Positions 38,085 to 46,885 of a DNA stretch of 64,000 nucleotides are shown piece after piece. Under the pieces are notes generated by a model that did not search any database, was not told the origin of the DNA, and saw only the letters and a list, made by a program, of their open reading frames with translations. Every line of letters begins with the position of its first letter. Position 1 is the first letter of the stretch. Origin of the DNA: Sclerurus mexicanus (Eukaryota; Chordata; Aves; Passeriformes; Furnariidae); NCBI GenBank assembly GCA_013396755.1, contig VWZF01002253.1, positions 361,123-425,122 of the forward strand, read 5' to 3'. Made by a program: the position numbers and the translations under genes.

Positions 38085-39048
38085 TATCATTCTTGCATAG
38101 TCATGAAGCATATAAGTGAACTGATGGCCTTCAGCTGCAGGAGGTTGCTGTGGAGGGAGCTCAAGATGCTCCAGCCCCTTTCCTCATGTCCATGTTTCCT
38201 CTGAAGCCTTGCAGGACCCTGCTATAAACTTAGGCAAACTTTGTGGTGGCTCTGCTTTCCTTCTAGCTGAGGGAAGCCAAGTAGAGCCAGAGGGTGTCAC
38301 ATCGACATCTACATCCCCAGATCCGTCCTCACTCTACACCCAGCATGGAGTTTTTGGAGTGCTTCAGATGAGGACCCTCTCCATGTGCTCTCTGAAATCC
38401 CCTGTCCAGGGGATGCCATGAAGCTGGAGCTGGATAACCAAGCAGCAGCATCACCAAACAACACACACCTTGTTCTTTCCAGTTTGGGAGACAGGGATTA
38501 AAAGTCAAGCTGTTAAACAAAACATTTGGATATCGGAATTATTCCTTTTTTTTTTGTTTTGTTCCCAAATCCTTTATATTTAAGCACAGATTTACCCCCC
38601 AATCATTTTCATCTGCCTTTCTTTTCAAAACACTTGAAGACAGAGAAAATTATGTGTGACTAGATGCATACTGGGGAACATAATTCTTATTTATTTAGTG
38701 GCAGAGATGAATTACATATACAATTATAGGGAAGACTGCAGTGTTCTGGAATAAAAAAGTGCCAGCATTTGGAAAGAAGACAGATTATTGGAAGTAATTT
38801 ATGTAGTTTAGAGTGATTTAAGGGTAGTTAAACTACTGCACATCATGGTACAATATATGACATAATAGGCCAAGAGAACAGAGAAGTTTTCAAGCCTGTT
38901 TTCTGTACCAGCTTCCCAGATGATACTCCACCAGAGAAACCCTTGGAGGTCTGTGGTTTGTGGGGAGAGGCTGTTCCTGGCCTGGGTTTTCCTGACATTT
39001 GTTCTCTATTGCTTTGTTGCGTGGTCAGTCACTCAGCTCACCTGCTCC
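38085..39048. other. Unannotated DNA
   Basis: There is a T-run near 38550, and 38680-38880 is AT-rich. No gene is seen. Confidence 0.45.
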
Positions 39049-39229
39049 AACACTGGCACAGGTTGCCCAGAGAAGCTGTGGCTGCCCCATCCCTGAAGTG
39101 TCCAAGGCCAGGTTGGATGGGGCTTGGAGTAACCTGGGCTAGTAGAAAGTGTCCCTGCCCATGGCAGAGGATTGAAACTGGATGACCTTTAAGTCCCTTC
39201 CAACCCAAACCATTCCATGATTCTATGAA
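39049..39229 (+). repeat. CR1 3' tail
   Basis: It runs from aacactggcacaggttgccc to ccattccatgattctatga. It ends about 95 bp before the first tRNA-Phe. Confidence 0.95.
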
Positions 39230-39324
39230 AGTGTGCCTGGAGGGGTGCTAGGGAAGCCAGTTTGAACAAATCTGAAAGATCATCGTGTTTCAACAGGTTT
39301 TGAGAAAATTCCAGCCACAGCAGG

Positions 39325-39397
39325 GCTGAAGTAGCTCAGCTGGGAGAGCGTTAGACTGAAGATCTAAAGGTCCCTGGTTCAATCCCGGGCTTCAGCA
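39325..39397 (+). tRNA. tRNA-Phe (anticodon GAA), copy 1
   Basis: The 73-nt sequence folds as a complete cloverleaf. The acceptor stem is GCTGAAG/CTTCAGC and the D stem GCTC/GAGC. The anticodon stem is TTAGA/TCTAA with loop CTGAAGA (anticodon GAA), and the T stem is CCTGG/CCGGG with loop TTCAATC. The internal A box (TAGCTCAGCTGG) and B box (GGTTCAATCCC) for RNA polymerase III are intact. Compared with the common vertebrate tRNA-Phe, two acceptor pairs are changed on both strands (C3-G70 to T3-A70, A7-T66 to G7-C66). This is compensation expected of a functional RNA. CCA is not encoded, as usual in eukaryotes. A TTTT terminator follows 3 nt later. It is identical to copies 2 and 3. Confidence 0.93.
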
Positions 39398-39400
39398 GGG

Positions 39401-39404
39401 TTTT
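39401..39404 (+). terminator. RNA polymerase III terminator
   Basis: TTTT lies three bases after the tRNA 3' end, with a second T4 twelve bases further on as backup (cctcttttgt). Confidence 0.8.
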
Positions 39405-39781
39405 CTTCCTCTTTTGTGGGCCCAGTGCTGGGCTCTGCAGTACAAGAGACATGGACATAGAGGAGAGAGTCCAGCAAAGGGCCTGGAGGAGGATGAAGGG
39501 ACTGGAGCATCTCTCAAATGAGAAGAGGATGAGAGAGCTGGGACTGGTTGCTCTGAGAGGTGAAGTTCCCATTCTGGATGACTGGCTGTAGGTCTTACTT
39601 GCCTGAGCAGGAGTTTGGACTGGATGACCTCAACCAATCTGAACTTATGAAAGAGGAACAACGTTTTCAATTCATCAGCAAAACCAGTTATGTAAAGGAT
39701 TTTTTTGTTGTTGTTCCTTCAGTCCTATGTCCTGGACTGCCCTCAAAGGTGTGGGGGGCTGTCTACTCTGCAGCAAATCCG

Positions 39782-40211
39782 GGGAGGCCACAAACATTAT
39801 TAGAGAGATGGAACTCCCCTCCTATGAGGAAAGGCTGAGAGAAATGGATTTGTTCAGCCCAGAGAAGAGAAGGCTCCAGGCAGAGCCTCTGCAAGTACCT
39901 AAAGGGGCTCCAAGAGAGCTGGAGAGGGACTTTGGACAAGGGTGTGGAGCAACAGGACAGAGGGAATGGCTTTAAACTGAAGGAGGGAAGGTTGAGATTG
40001 GATATTAGGGGGAACTTCTTCCCTGTGGTGCTGGTGAGACCCTGGCACAGGTTGCTCAGAGAAAATGTGGCTGCCACACACCTGGAAGTGTCCAAAGCCA
40101 GGTTGGGCTTGGAGCAACCTGGTCTAGTGGAAGGTGTCTGTGCCCATGGCAGGGGGTTGGAATGAGATGACTTTAAAGTCCCTTCCAACCCAAACCATTC
40201 CATGGTTTATG
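39782..40211 (+). repeat. CR1 LINE fragment reaching ORF2 C-terminus
   Basis: It contains gaggaaaggctgagagaaat, cagcccagagaagagaaggc, gatattagggggaacttctt and the tail ccattccatggtttatgat. It lies 34 bp past the duplicated tRNA block. Confidence 0.95.
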
Positions 40212-41948
40212 ATCCTTTGAGCTCTGAGGACAATCACTGGTCCCCCACCACCTCTGCCAGGCAGTGTTTTGGGCTTTGAGCAGCACCAGCCACAGCTGCA
40301 GAGTCCTCATTACCAGCAAAGCTCAGTTCCTTGCTAGAATTAATGACTTCAGCCTGCTTAATTGAAGGTTTCTCCCCTTTGCCCTAAAGTGAATCCCTTT
40401 TTCAACTATGAAATTGCTCAGGGGTTTTGTGAGGTTCCTTCTTGCCTGTAATGGTGTTTTGGCCTAGATCCTCCCCGCCTTCTCTTGTGCCCTCTCCCCA
40501 AGGACAGCAGAAACAATGCTTTAACATCACATTACATATTTTTCTTCTTATGAGCCCTTATGAACCTCTTTAGCCCAGGAAACAAAATTGAAAGAACCTT
40601 GGAAATGCCTCTTCAACTTCAGAGAAATGGAAATAAAGAAAGCCTGAATGAGAAAGCTCAAAACTTATGATTTATTGATGGGAGAGGTGAGATGAGACCT
40701 GAGAATGACACACTCCTGAAAAATAAAGGCGGTGGGGATATAGTGGTGAGTGAGATGTCATGGAAAACTGCTTGGGATACAACACAGTCCCTTGAGACCA
40801 GGACAGGCTTCCCAGCTCATTCCTTCCCGCTCTTGTGATTGTTTATGATTTGGAGGGGCTCCAGGGGGTTGCCATGTGGGAACTTTGGAGGTATCGTCAC
40901 TTCTTTTGCAGAGTCACAGTCTGATCCCAGAGGGATCAGAGCTGCAGCAGCTTGTGGAGGTTGGAATGCTGCAGAGCCTGTGTCACCTCTCGTGAAGGAG
41001 AAAATTCACAGAGAGTCCTGGACTCTCCCATTGCACTCCTTCATTCCCTTTTGTTTTCTGCTGGGATCTTCATAATCCCCAAATCTGGGATAATTTCCTC
41101 TCCAGGCTGAGCGTCAAGAAGGACAAAAACGCTTTGGTAGCTCCAGGGCTTGCTGAGAATGGGTTTAAGCAGGAAATAGACTGAAATTCCCAGGGCGGTC
41201 CCGTGTGTGTGGCTGGGATGCTGGGGAAAAGGGAATAGATTGACGGAGGAATGGTCGTAAAGAAGCAGAAAAGAGGGACTTACGTCAGAGCTCCTGATTT
41301 CCATCTCTACGTCACCTAGCAACACTCCAGATAAGGACTTAACTTCCGAGAAACTCATTCCCTGGGAATTTTCCCATTAGGTGGCACCACTGGCCTTGAG
41401 AAGCCTTTCATCTGCTCTGGCTCCTTCAAGCCAGATGGTCCTAAATCCCAATTCAGCGACCCCCATCCCCAAAAGCTCAGGAAGAGTTGGATGAGTTTTG
41501 TCCAGACCTGAAAGTCGCACTGTTCGCTGTAATTTAAATTAGAGAAAAGCTTTTGATGGGACCCAGCCTCATTTTGCACTGGGCATAATACAGATCCTGG
41601 AAAATCCTGTGGAAAGACGACCTGGCTCCTCTGAACCTTAGCAGTGCTTGAGCTGAACTCAGAAGTGGAAATAACTTTTCTGATAGTCATTTATTGGGTA
41701 ATTTAATTTCTGGGGTGGCTGCAGAGACATGAGTTGTAACTCACAGCAAAGCTGATCTTGATGCATTTATGATTTGCTGCTAGAAAGGGGATGCTCAGGT
41801 TTCCAGGAGAACATGATGACAACATTCCAGGTGTCACAGAGAGACTTCCAGAGCTGACTTTCAAAGATTTTGGTTTGCATTTTGAAGGGAGATTTAATTT
41901 TGGAACTCAGCACCAGCGTTCCTGATTTCTGCGGGCTCTGTCTGGTGA
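40212..41948. other. Unannotated DNA with possible regulatory motifs
   Basis: It is repeat-poor. The minus-strand frames 41041-41358 and 41355-41690 (105 and 111 codons) have no recognised domain. A CRE/X-box-like cluster lies at 41280-41323 and is listed separately. Confidence 0.4.
41280..41323. promoter_or_regulatory. CRE and RFX X-box-like motif cluster
   Basis: Two ACGTCA half-CRE sites lie 27 bp apart (ttacgtca at 41280, ctacgtca at 41307). The second is directly joined to cctagcaac, which matches an RFX X-box half-site (GTTGCTAGG on minus). CREB and RFX site pairing is known from MHC class II promoters, but there the X1 and X2 order differs. No nearby gene supports a promoter call. Confidence 0.25.
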
Positions 41949-42038
41949 CTGAGCAACCTGGACTAGTGGAAAATGTCTAGAGGGGTTGGAATTAAATGAT
42001 CCTCAAGATCCCTTCCAACCCAAGCAATTCTATGATTA
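41949..42038 (+). repeat. CR1 3' tail
   Basis: It runs from tgagcaacctggactagtgg to aagcaattctatgatta. The cctgcccatggcag stretch is deleted. Confidence 0.93.
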
Positions 42039-42561
42039 GGCCACATTTAGAGATCTGCCTTTCTGCCCTCTGAGATTTAAGTGAGATGAATCCCATCCCA
42101 AGAACCTTTTCCAAACTTCTGGGGCTTGCAGAAAAAAGCCCTCTTGGGTCTTCTCTTGTGGTCATTGCTACTGTAATGCTGTTGTCCCTACCTGGCCTTC
42201 TAGGAATTCAGTAATCATCAGTGCTGCTGACACTAAAGAGCTCACAGCTCTTAAGGGAAAAACAAAACAACACTATTTCAGGGAATTAGAAGCACGGATG
42301 GTTCAAAATAGACGTTGGTCTATTTTGATTTGCTTTCAAAGACAAAGTCTTTGAAGACAAACTAAGCCTGGAGCAAACCTGGACTCCAGACATCAGTAAC
42401 CTTTCAAAGCAAAGCTTTGCATACAAGTAAACATTTGTGATGGACCCCACAATAATCATCTAATAAATCATCTGGCTGTGCAATCCTTTTTCTCACTTCC
42501 TTCAGCATCCAAATGTGGAAAAATAGACCAGAAAGAGTTTTCAGTCCCTGCAGGCTGAGCC
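42039..42561. other. Unannotated DNA with two adjacent short hairpins
   Basis: Perfect inverted repeats lie at 42304-42327 (10-bp stem, 4-nt loop) and 42335-42355 (9-bp stem, 3-nt loop). Nothing else is recognised. Confidence 0.5.
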
Positions 42562-42671
42562 AAGCTGTACTTGTAGGATCTGTAGTCCCTGAGCTCAAGG
42601 AATTGCTCCTTTAAACACCTTCTGAAGACAAATATAACCAGATCTGCTCTGAACATACAGACTTGGGTTGG
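42562..42671 (-). repeat. 110-bp duplicated segment, copy A
   Basis: It matches 46535-46644 almost end to end (aagctgtacttgtaggatct; aaggaattgctcctttaaac; gctctgaacata) with roughly ten differences. On minus, both copies have an open frame reading MFRAxLVIF, then RRCLKEQFLELR, then YRSYKYSL. The family is unknown. It could be a rare retroelement fragment or part of a larger local duplication with the tRNA blocks. The strand shown is that of the shared frame. Confidence 0.75.
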
Positions 42672-43757
42672 AGATGATTTTGCAGGGGGCAGATTGCAGG
42701 ATTTCTTCCTCATCCTCTCTCACGGACAATTGGAAAGACTTACTGGGGCCAATTCTCCTTCTTATGGATCCTGAGGTCTATGAGGAGACGTGAGAGACAT
42801 TCAGTAGGATAGACAGCAAGGACTGCTCATTCCCACTAAAGGGATGAGACCTAATCACCCTTCTGTGGCTCCAAATCCTTGAGCAACATTGTCAATTCCT
42901 CTCATATCAGCATCTCCACCAGACACAAAACAGGAATCTGCGTTTGGGTTGTGTTGTCTCCTGGCTGAGGTTTTTTGAGATGCCCTGGTTTTTTTCTGTG
43001 CACCTTTCTCTTGGCACCACCGAGCTTTCAAGAGCTGGATCTGTTCACATGGGGGAGACAATTCCTAAGAGTACATGGACAAGTAGCAGAGCTCAGATGG
43101 CCAAAGAGGTCCCCACCCAAGAAGCACAAACTTGCTGAGACCCTCAGCCATGTGTGACCGGTTCCTCAGTGACCATGGATAGGATCACCATTGGGATCCA
43201 GGAAAGGAAGTGTTTTTGCAGAAAAAAAACCCACTTAGGGTATGATCCTGCTGTCTGGATGTTGCAAGAGGTTCCATAGCCTAGTTTTGGAGCCCTAAAT
43301 ATCAGGAACTGTTATCTAATAAATCCCTGGGAGGAAATATCTGCTGCTGTCGAGCTGAACATTCAAGCCCAGATTAAATATATTCTTGACACCTTTCACT
43401 ACCAGATTTTTGACAGACATGGAAAACTTACCGTGCATTTCGCGTAAGTATTTTGGGAAGATGTGAATTTGGAGCTGGTGAAAGATGGGAGATTGGCTTG
43501 GGAGTGAATTATTTGCAGGATAAGTTGGTGGGCTGGGCAAACCTGTCCCACCTCACTGCATGAATATGCCTGGCTTCCATTCCATGGGTGGAGAGAGACA
43601 GATTGAGGTGAAACGATTAGCCAGGCTCCATGGATAACTCCAGATCCTTCTGTGGGCTCCGTGAAAAGATGTTAGGAAAGTCTGTTTGATGCTAATGCTC
43701 CTGACTGCTTCTCAGCTCAAGGCTGCTGTTTAAATCCAGATTTTAGCTGTGTTTTAT
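42672..43757. other. Unannotated DNA
   Basis: Nothing is recognised. Confidence 0.45.
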
Positions 43758-43975
43758 CATAAGATCATAAAATCCCAGAATTATCTGAGCAGGAATGGAC
43801 TTTAAAGATCTTCTCATTCCAACCCCTGCCATGGGAAGGGACACCTACTATTAGACCAAGTGGTTCCAAGCCTCATCCAACCTGGCCCTGGACATTTCCA
43901 GGGATGAGGCAGCCACAGATTCTCTGGAGAGCCTGTTCCAGGACTCTGAGTGACAAATTTCTTCCCAGTGATATG
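43758..43975 (-). repeat. CR1 LINE 3' fragment
   Basis: Plus text: taagatcataaaatcccaga, ccatgggaagggacaccta and ccaacctggccctggacatt. It breaks up after acaaatttcttcccagtg. Confidence 0.93.
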
Positions 43976-44570
43976 GACCTTGAACTTTAGATACAGCACT
44001 GGGCCCTAATTTGTTATGGCTTACCAGGACAAGGGAAGGGGTTTGGGCATTTCAGATATGTCCAATATATATATTTGGATATGTCAGAGCAGTGTGAAAC
44101 CCTGAACAGAATGAAAGAGGGTCTGAAGAATGAGAGAAAACTGTGTCCTCAACATCAGCGCAGAGAGAGCAATTTATGTTTGATTGTCCCTTTCACTCTC
44201 TTTCCAGTCATCTCTTGAGCCCTCTGTACAGTGAATTTGTCTTTCTCTTCATCCTCCCTCACCTTTGTCACTTCACATTCAGATTCCCCTTCCATAGCTT
44301 TGTATCTATAGAGACCAAACTCCACCTTCTTGTTCTTCTTGCAATGATTTGTGAGCAACAGAGCCCTTCTCTTTCCCTGCTCCACTTCCATAGATCCTCC
44401 AGGTTCATATTAATAAAGTCATACACATATCTGGAGGTCACTTACACTGACAGGGAGGCTGTGGTGGCACCTTGGACCATTGCTTTGAGCCCAGTCTGCC
44501 TGTATCTTATTGCCTGAAACAACTTCTTTGACTCCCAAGCTAAAGCCAACTAAAGGCTGCCCGAAAAGGC
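43976..44570. other. Unannotated DNA
   Basis: There is a short AT palindromic stretch near 44065 (ccaatatatatatttgg). No gene is recognised. Confidence 0.45.
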
Positions 44571-44622
44571 TGAAAGATCATCATATTTCAACAGGTTTTG
44601 AGAAAACTCTGGCCATAGCAGG

Positions 44623-44695
44623 GCTGAAGTAGCTCAGCTGGGAGAGCGTTAGACTGAAGATCTAAAGGTCCCTGGTTCAATCCCGGGCTTCAGCA
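44623..44695 (+). tRNA. tRNA-Phe (anticodon GAA), copy 2
   Basis: It is identical over 73 nt to the copy at 39325, with complete cloverleaf and intact A and B boxes. The 53 bp directly upstream differ from copy 1 at six positions, all outside the tRNA. This points to selection on, or gene conversion of, the RNA gene itself. TTTT lies 3 nt downstream. It lies 5.3 kb from copy 1 on the same strand. Confidence 0.93.
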
Positions 44696-44698
44696 GGG

Positions 44699-44702
44699 TT
44701 TT
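44699..44702 (+). terminator. RNA polymerase III terminator
   Basis: TTTT three bases after the tRNA end, followed by a C/T-rich stretch containing another T4. Confidence 0.8.
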
Positions 44703-44791
44703 CCTCCTCTTTTGTGGGCCCAGTGCTGGGCTCTGCAGTACAGGAGACACATGGACATACTGGGGAGAGTTCAGCAAAGGGCCAGGAGGAT

Positions 44792-45167
44792 GATCACAGA
44801 ATGGGTTAGGTCAGAAGGGACCACAGTAGGAATATCTGGTCCAATGCTTCTGCTCCAGCAGAGTCATCCCAGAGCACATGGCACAGCATTGTGTCCAGAT
44901 GGTTCTGGAATATCTCCAGCGAGGAGACTCCACACCCTCCTCTCTGGGCAATCTGTTCCAGTGCTTTGTCACTGCACAACAAAGAGGTGCCTCCTCACGT
45001 TCAGGTGGAACTTCCTGGGCATCAATTCCTGCCCATTCTCTCTTTTCCATTGCTGGGCACCCCCGAGAAGAGCCTGGTCCATCCTCTGACCTCCATCCTC
45101 TCCCTGCAGACACTGACAGACAGTGATGAGTCCCCTCTCAGTCATCTCTTAAGGCTGAGCTGGCCCA
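44792..45167 (-). repeat. CR1 LINE 3' fragment inserted in tRNA block
   Basis: It is the same rarer subfamily as 2709-3214 (gtcatcccagagcacatgg; gagcctggtccatcctctg; cactgacagacagtgatgag). It lies inside the CR1-like body of copy 2, so it inserted after the duplication. Confidence 0.9.
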
Positions 45168-45345
45168 ACTCAAGGAGATGGAGGTACTGAAGCATCTCTT
45201 TTATGGCTGATTGCCCTGAGAGGTTGTGGAGTCTCCATTCTGAGAAATTTTGGAAAGCAACCTGGATGTGGTCTTGGGAAACTGGCTCTTGGTGGCCTTG
45301 CCAGAGCATGGGGTTGCACTGGAAGATGTCCAGAAATCCCTTCCA
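45168..45345 (+). repeat. CR1-like body of copy 2, resumed
   Basis: It continues the ORF2 C-terminal and UTR order (tgaagcatctcttttatgg; gattgccctgagaggttgtg; gaaatcccttccaagtattc). It is more diverged than its neighbours. Confidence 0.65.
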
Positions 45346-46146
45346 AGTATTCTGTGTGTACAGGACAAGGACAGGAGTTTATGTCTGGAGCAGGGAATAG
45401 CCAGGCTAATGACACCCTCATATCTTAATGACACCCTCATATCTTTCCATCAGCAGTGTCCCACTGGCCAAGCAGCACAACCACCCTGGCTGACCACGCA
45501 GCCAACAAAGATCAGGATATCAGAAGAACTGAACCTACACTCAAATAAAAGCAGTTTTAAACACTCCTATCCTTAAAATACCTATCAAGGTGAAGTTTTT
45601 CTCTTTTTCCTTTATTTTTTTTTCTCATTTTCAATCAAACGAAGAGCTTCAATTTTAACTCCTCACCCGCTCTGAAATGCTGCTGTCTGTCATCTGCTGC
45701 AGGATCTGCAGCGCGACGTCATGCGCAGGGCCCCCAAGTAAACTTCCGCTCTCATTTAAGGCACCATCTGTGTCCCATTTCTGCGGAGCCTGGCAGCGAT
45801 CTCTTCCCTTCTATGGTATGTTCCTTCCCCTCGCTGAGCTCCAGACTCCTTCGGAGGTGGGGAAGTCGGCGGGTGGGACTGGTGCCAGCTCTGTGCAAGC
45901 AGAGATGGCTTTGCTCTGACAGCATCCTTTTGGTGTTTCAGCCGTGGTCAGATGGCCCTGGAACAGGCTCAGGGGCAACCCACAGTGAAGGTAGAGCCCA
46001 CCCGAGGTCATGTCTTGCTGTAAGAAAGAAAAGAGGTGTTACTGCTTGTTGTTAATGAGGGCAAGAGTAGTGAGGGGAGGAAGAGCCAAGCAGGGGATGT
46101 CATGGAGAGGTCCAAATCACTGGAACACCCAATTGTTCTGGGTCAC
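45346..46146. other. Unannotated DNA
   Basis: A 19-bp tandem duplication (aatgacaccctcatatctt, twice) lies near 45408-45446. A small CpG-containing patch with gacgtcatgcgc lies at about 45717-45728. No gene is recognised. Confidence 0.4.
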
Positions 46147-46528
46147 AGAAACACAGAATCAAAGAATCACAGAGTAAATTAGGTTGGAAAAGACCTCCAA
46201 GATCATCCAGTCCAAGCTGTGACTGATCCCACCTTGTCAACTATATCAGAGCACTGAGTGTCACGTCCATTCATTCCTTGGACACCTCCAGGGATGGGGA
46301 CTCCACCACCTCCCTGGGCAGCCCCTTCCAAAGTCTAATCACCCTTTCTGTGAAGAAATTCCTCCTGAGGTCCAACTCAAACCTCCCCTGGTGCAGCTTA
46401 AGACAGTGTCCTCTCATCCTGTCACTGGTTGCCTGGGAGAAGAGGGCAATCCCCACCTGGCTCCCCATTCCTGTCAGGGAGTTGCAGAGAGTGAGAAGGT
46501 CCCTCCTGAGCCTCCTTTTCTCCTTTTC
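46147..46528 (-). repeat. CR1 LINE 3' fragment
   Basis: Plus text: acacagaatcaaagaatcac, cacctccagggatggggact and tcaaacctcccctggtgcag, reaching the ORF2 block (tcctgagcctccttttctcc). It ends seven bases before the duplicated 110-bp segment. Confidence 0.95.
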
Positions 46529-46534
46529 TTCTAT

Positions 46535-46644
46535 AAGCTGTACTTGTAGGATCTGTAGCCCCTGAGTTCAAGGAATTGCTCCTTTAAACACCGTCTGTAG
46601 ATAAATATAACCAGACCTGCTCTGAACATACTGCTTTGGGTTGG
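46535..46644 (-). repeat. 110-bp duplicated segment, copy B
   Basis: This is the partner of 42562-42671. In the shared minus frame the two copies differ at four of 32 residues. It sits immediately beyond the truncated 5' end of a CR1. Confidence 0.75.
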
Positions 46645-46759
46645 GAATGACACACAACAAACCATGAAGAGCCTTAGCTCAGGCTCTTCACCAAACCAGC
46701 TGAATGAGCTGTGCAAATTGCATCCCTGTGCCTCAGTTTCCCTTCTTGTAGCATTGATA

Positions 46760-46885
46760 CCTTTCCTTTCCTTTCCTTTCCTTTCCTTTCCTTTCCTTTC
46801 CTTTCCTTTCCTTTCCTTTCCTTTCCTTTCCTNCTCCTCTTCTCTCCTCTCCTCCCCTCCCCTCTTCTCTCCTCTCCTCTCCTTT
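46760..46885. repeat. Microsatellite (CTTTC)n passing into (CTCCT)n
   Basis: About 14 pure CTTTC units (46760-46831) are followed by an N at 46833 and a less regular CTCCT/TCTCC array. It is an entirely pyrimidine strand and is prone to triplex formation and sequencing error. Confidence 0.98.

Larger units (their letters stand above)
39255..39748 (+). repeat. tRNA-Phe/CR1-like duplicated block, copy 1
   Basis: The block consists of about 70 bp of 5' flank, the tRNA, a linker (gggttttcttcctctttt), a CR1-like body and 3' sequence. The CR1-like body runs from cagtgctgggctctgcagta to gagagctgggactggttgc, the ORF2 C-terminus. The block ends at cctatgtcctggactgccct. The same order occurs inverted at 59221-59755. 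Homology continues past the CR1-like tail, so copies 1 and 3 are segmental duplicates and not just independent SINE insertions. Confidence 0.85.
44571..44791 (+). repeat. tRNA-Phe/CR1-like duplicated block, copy 2 (interrupted)
   Basis: It has the same 5' flank, tRNA, linker and CR1-like start as copy 1. It is broken after gcaaagggccaggaggatga by an opposite-strand CR1. CR1-like plus-strand sequence resumes at 45168. Confidence 0.85.
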
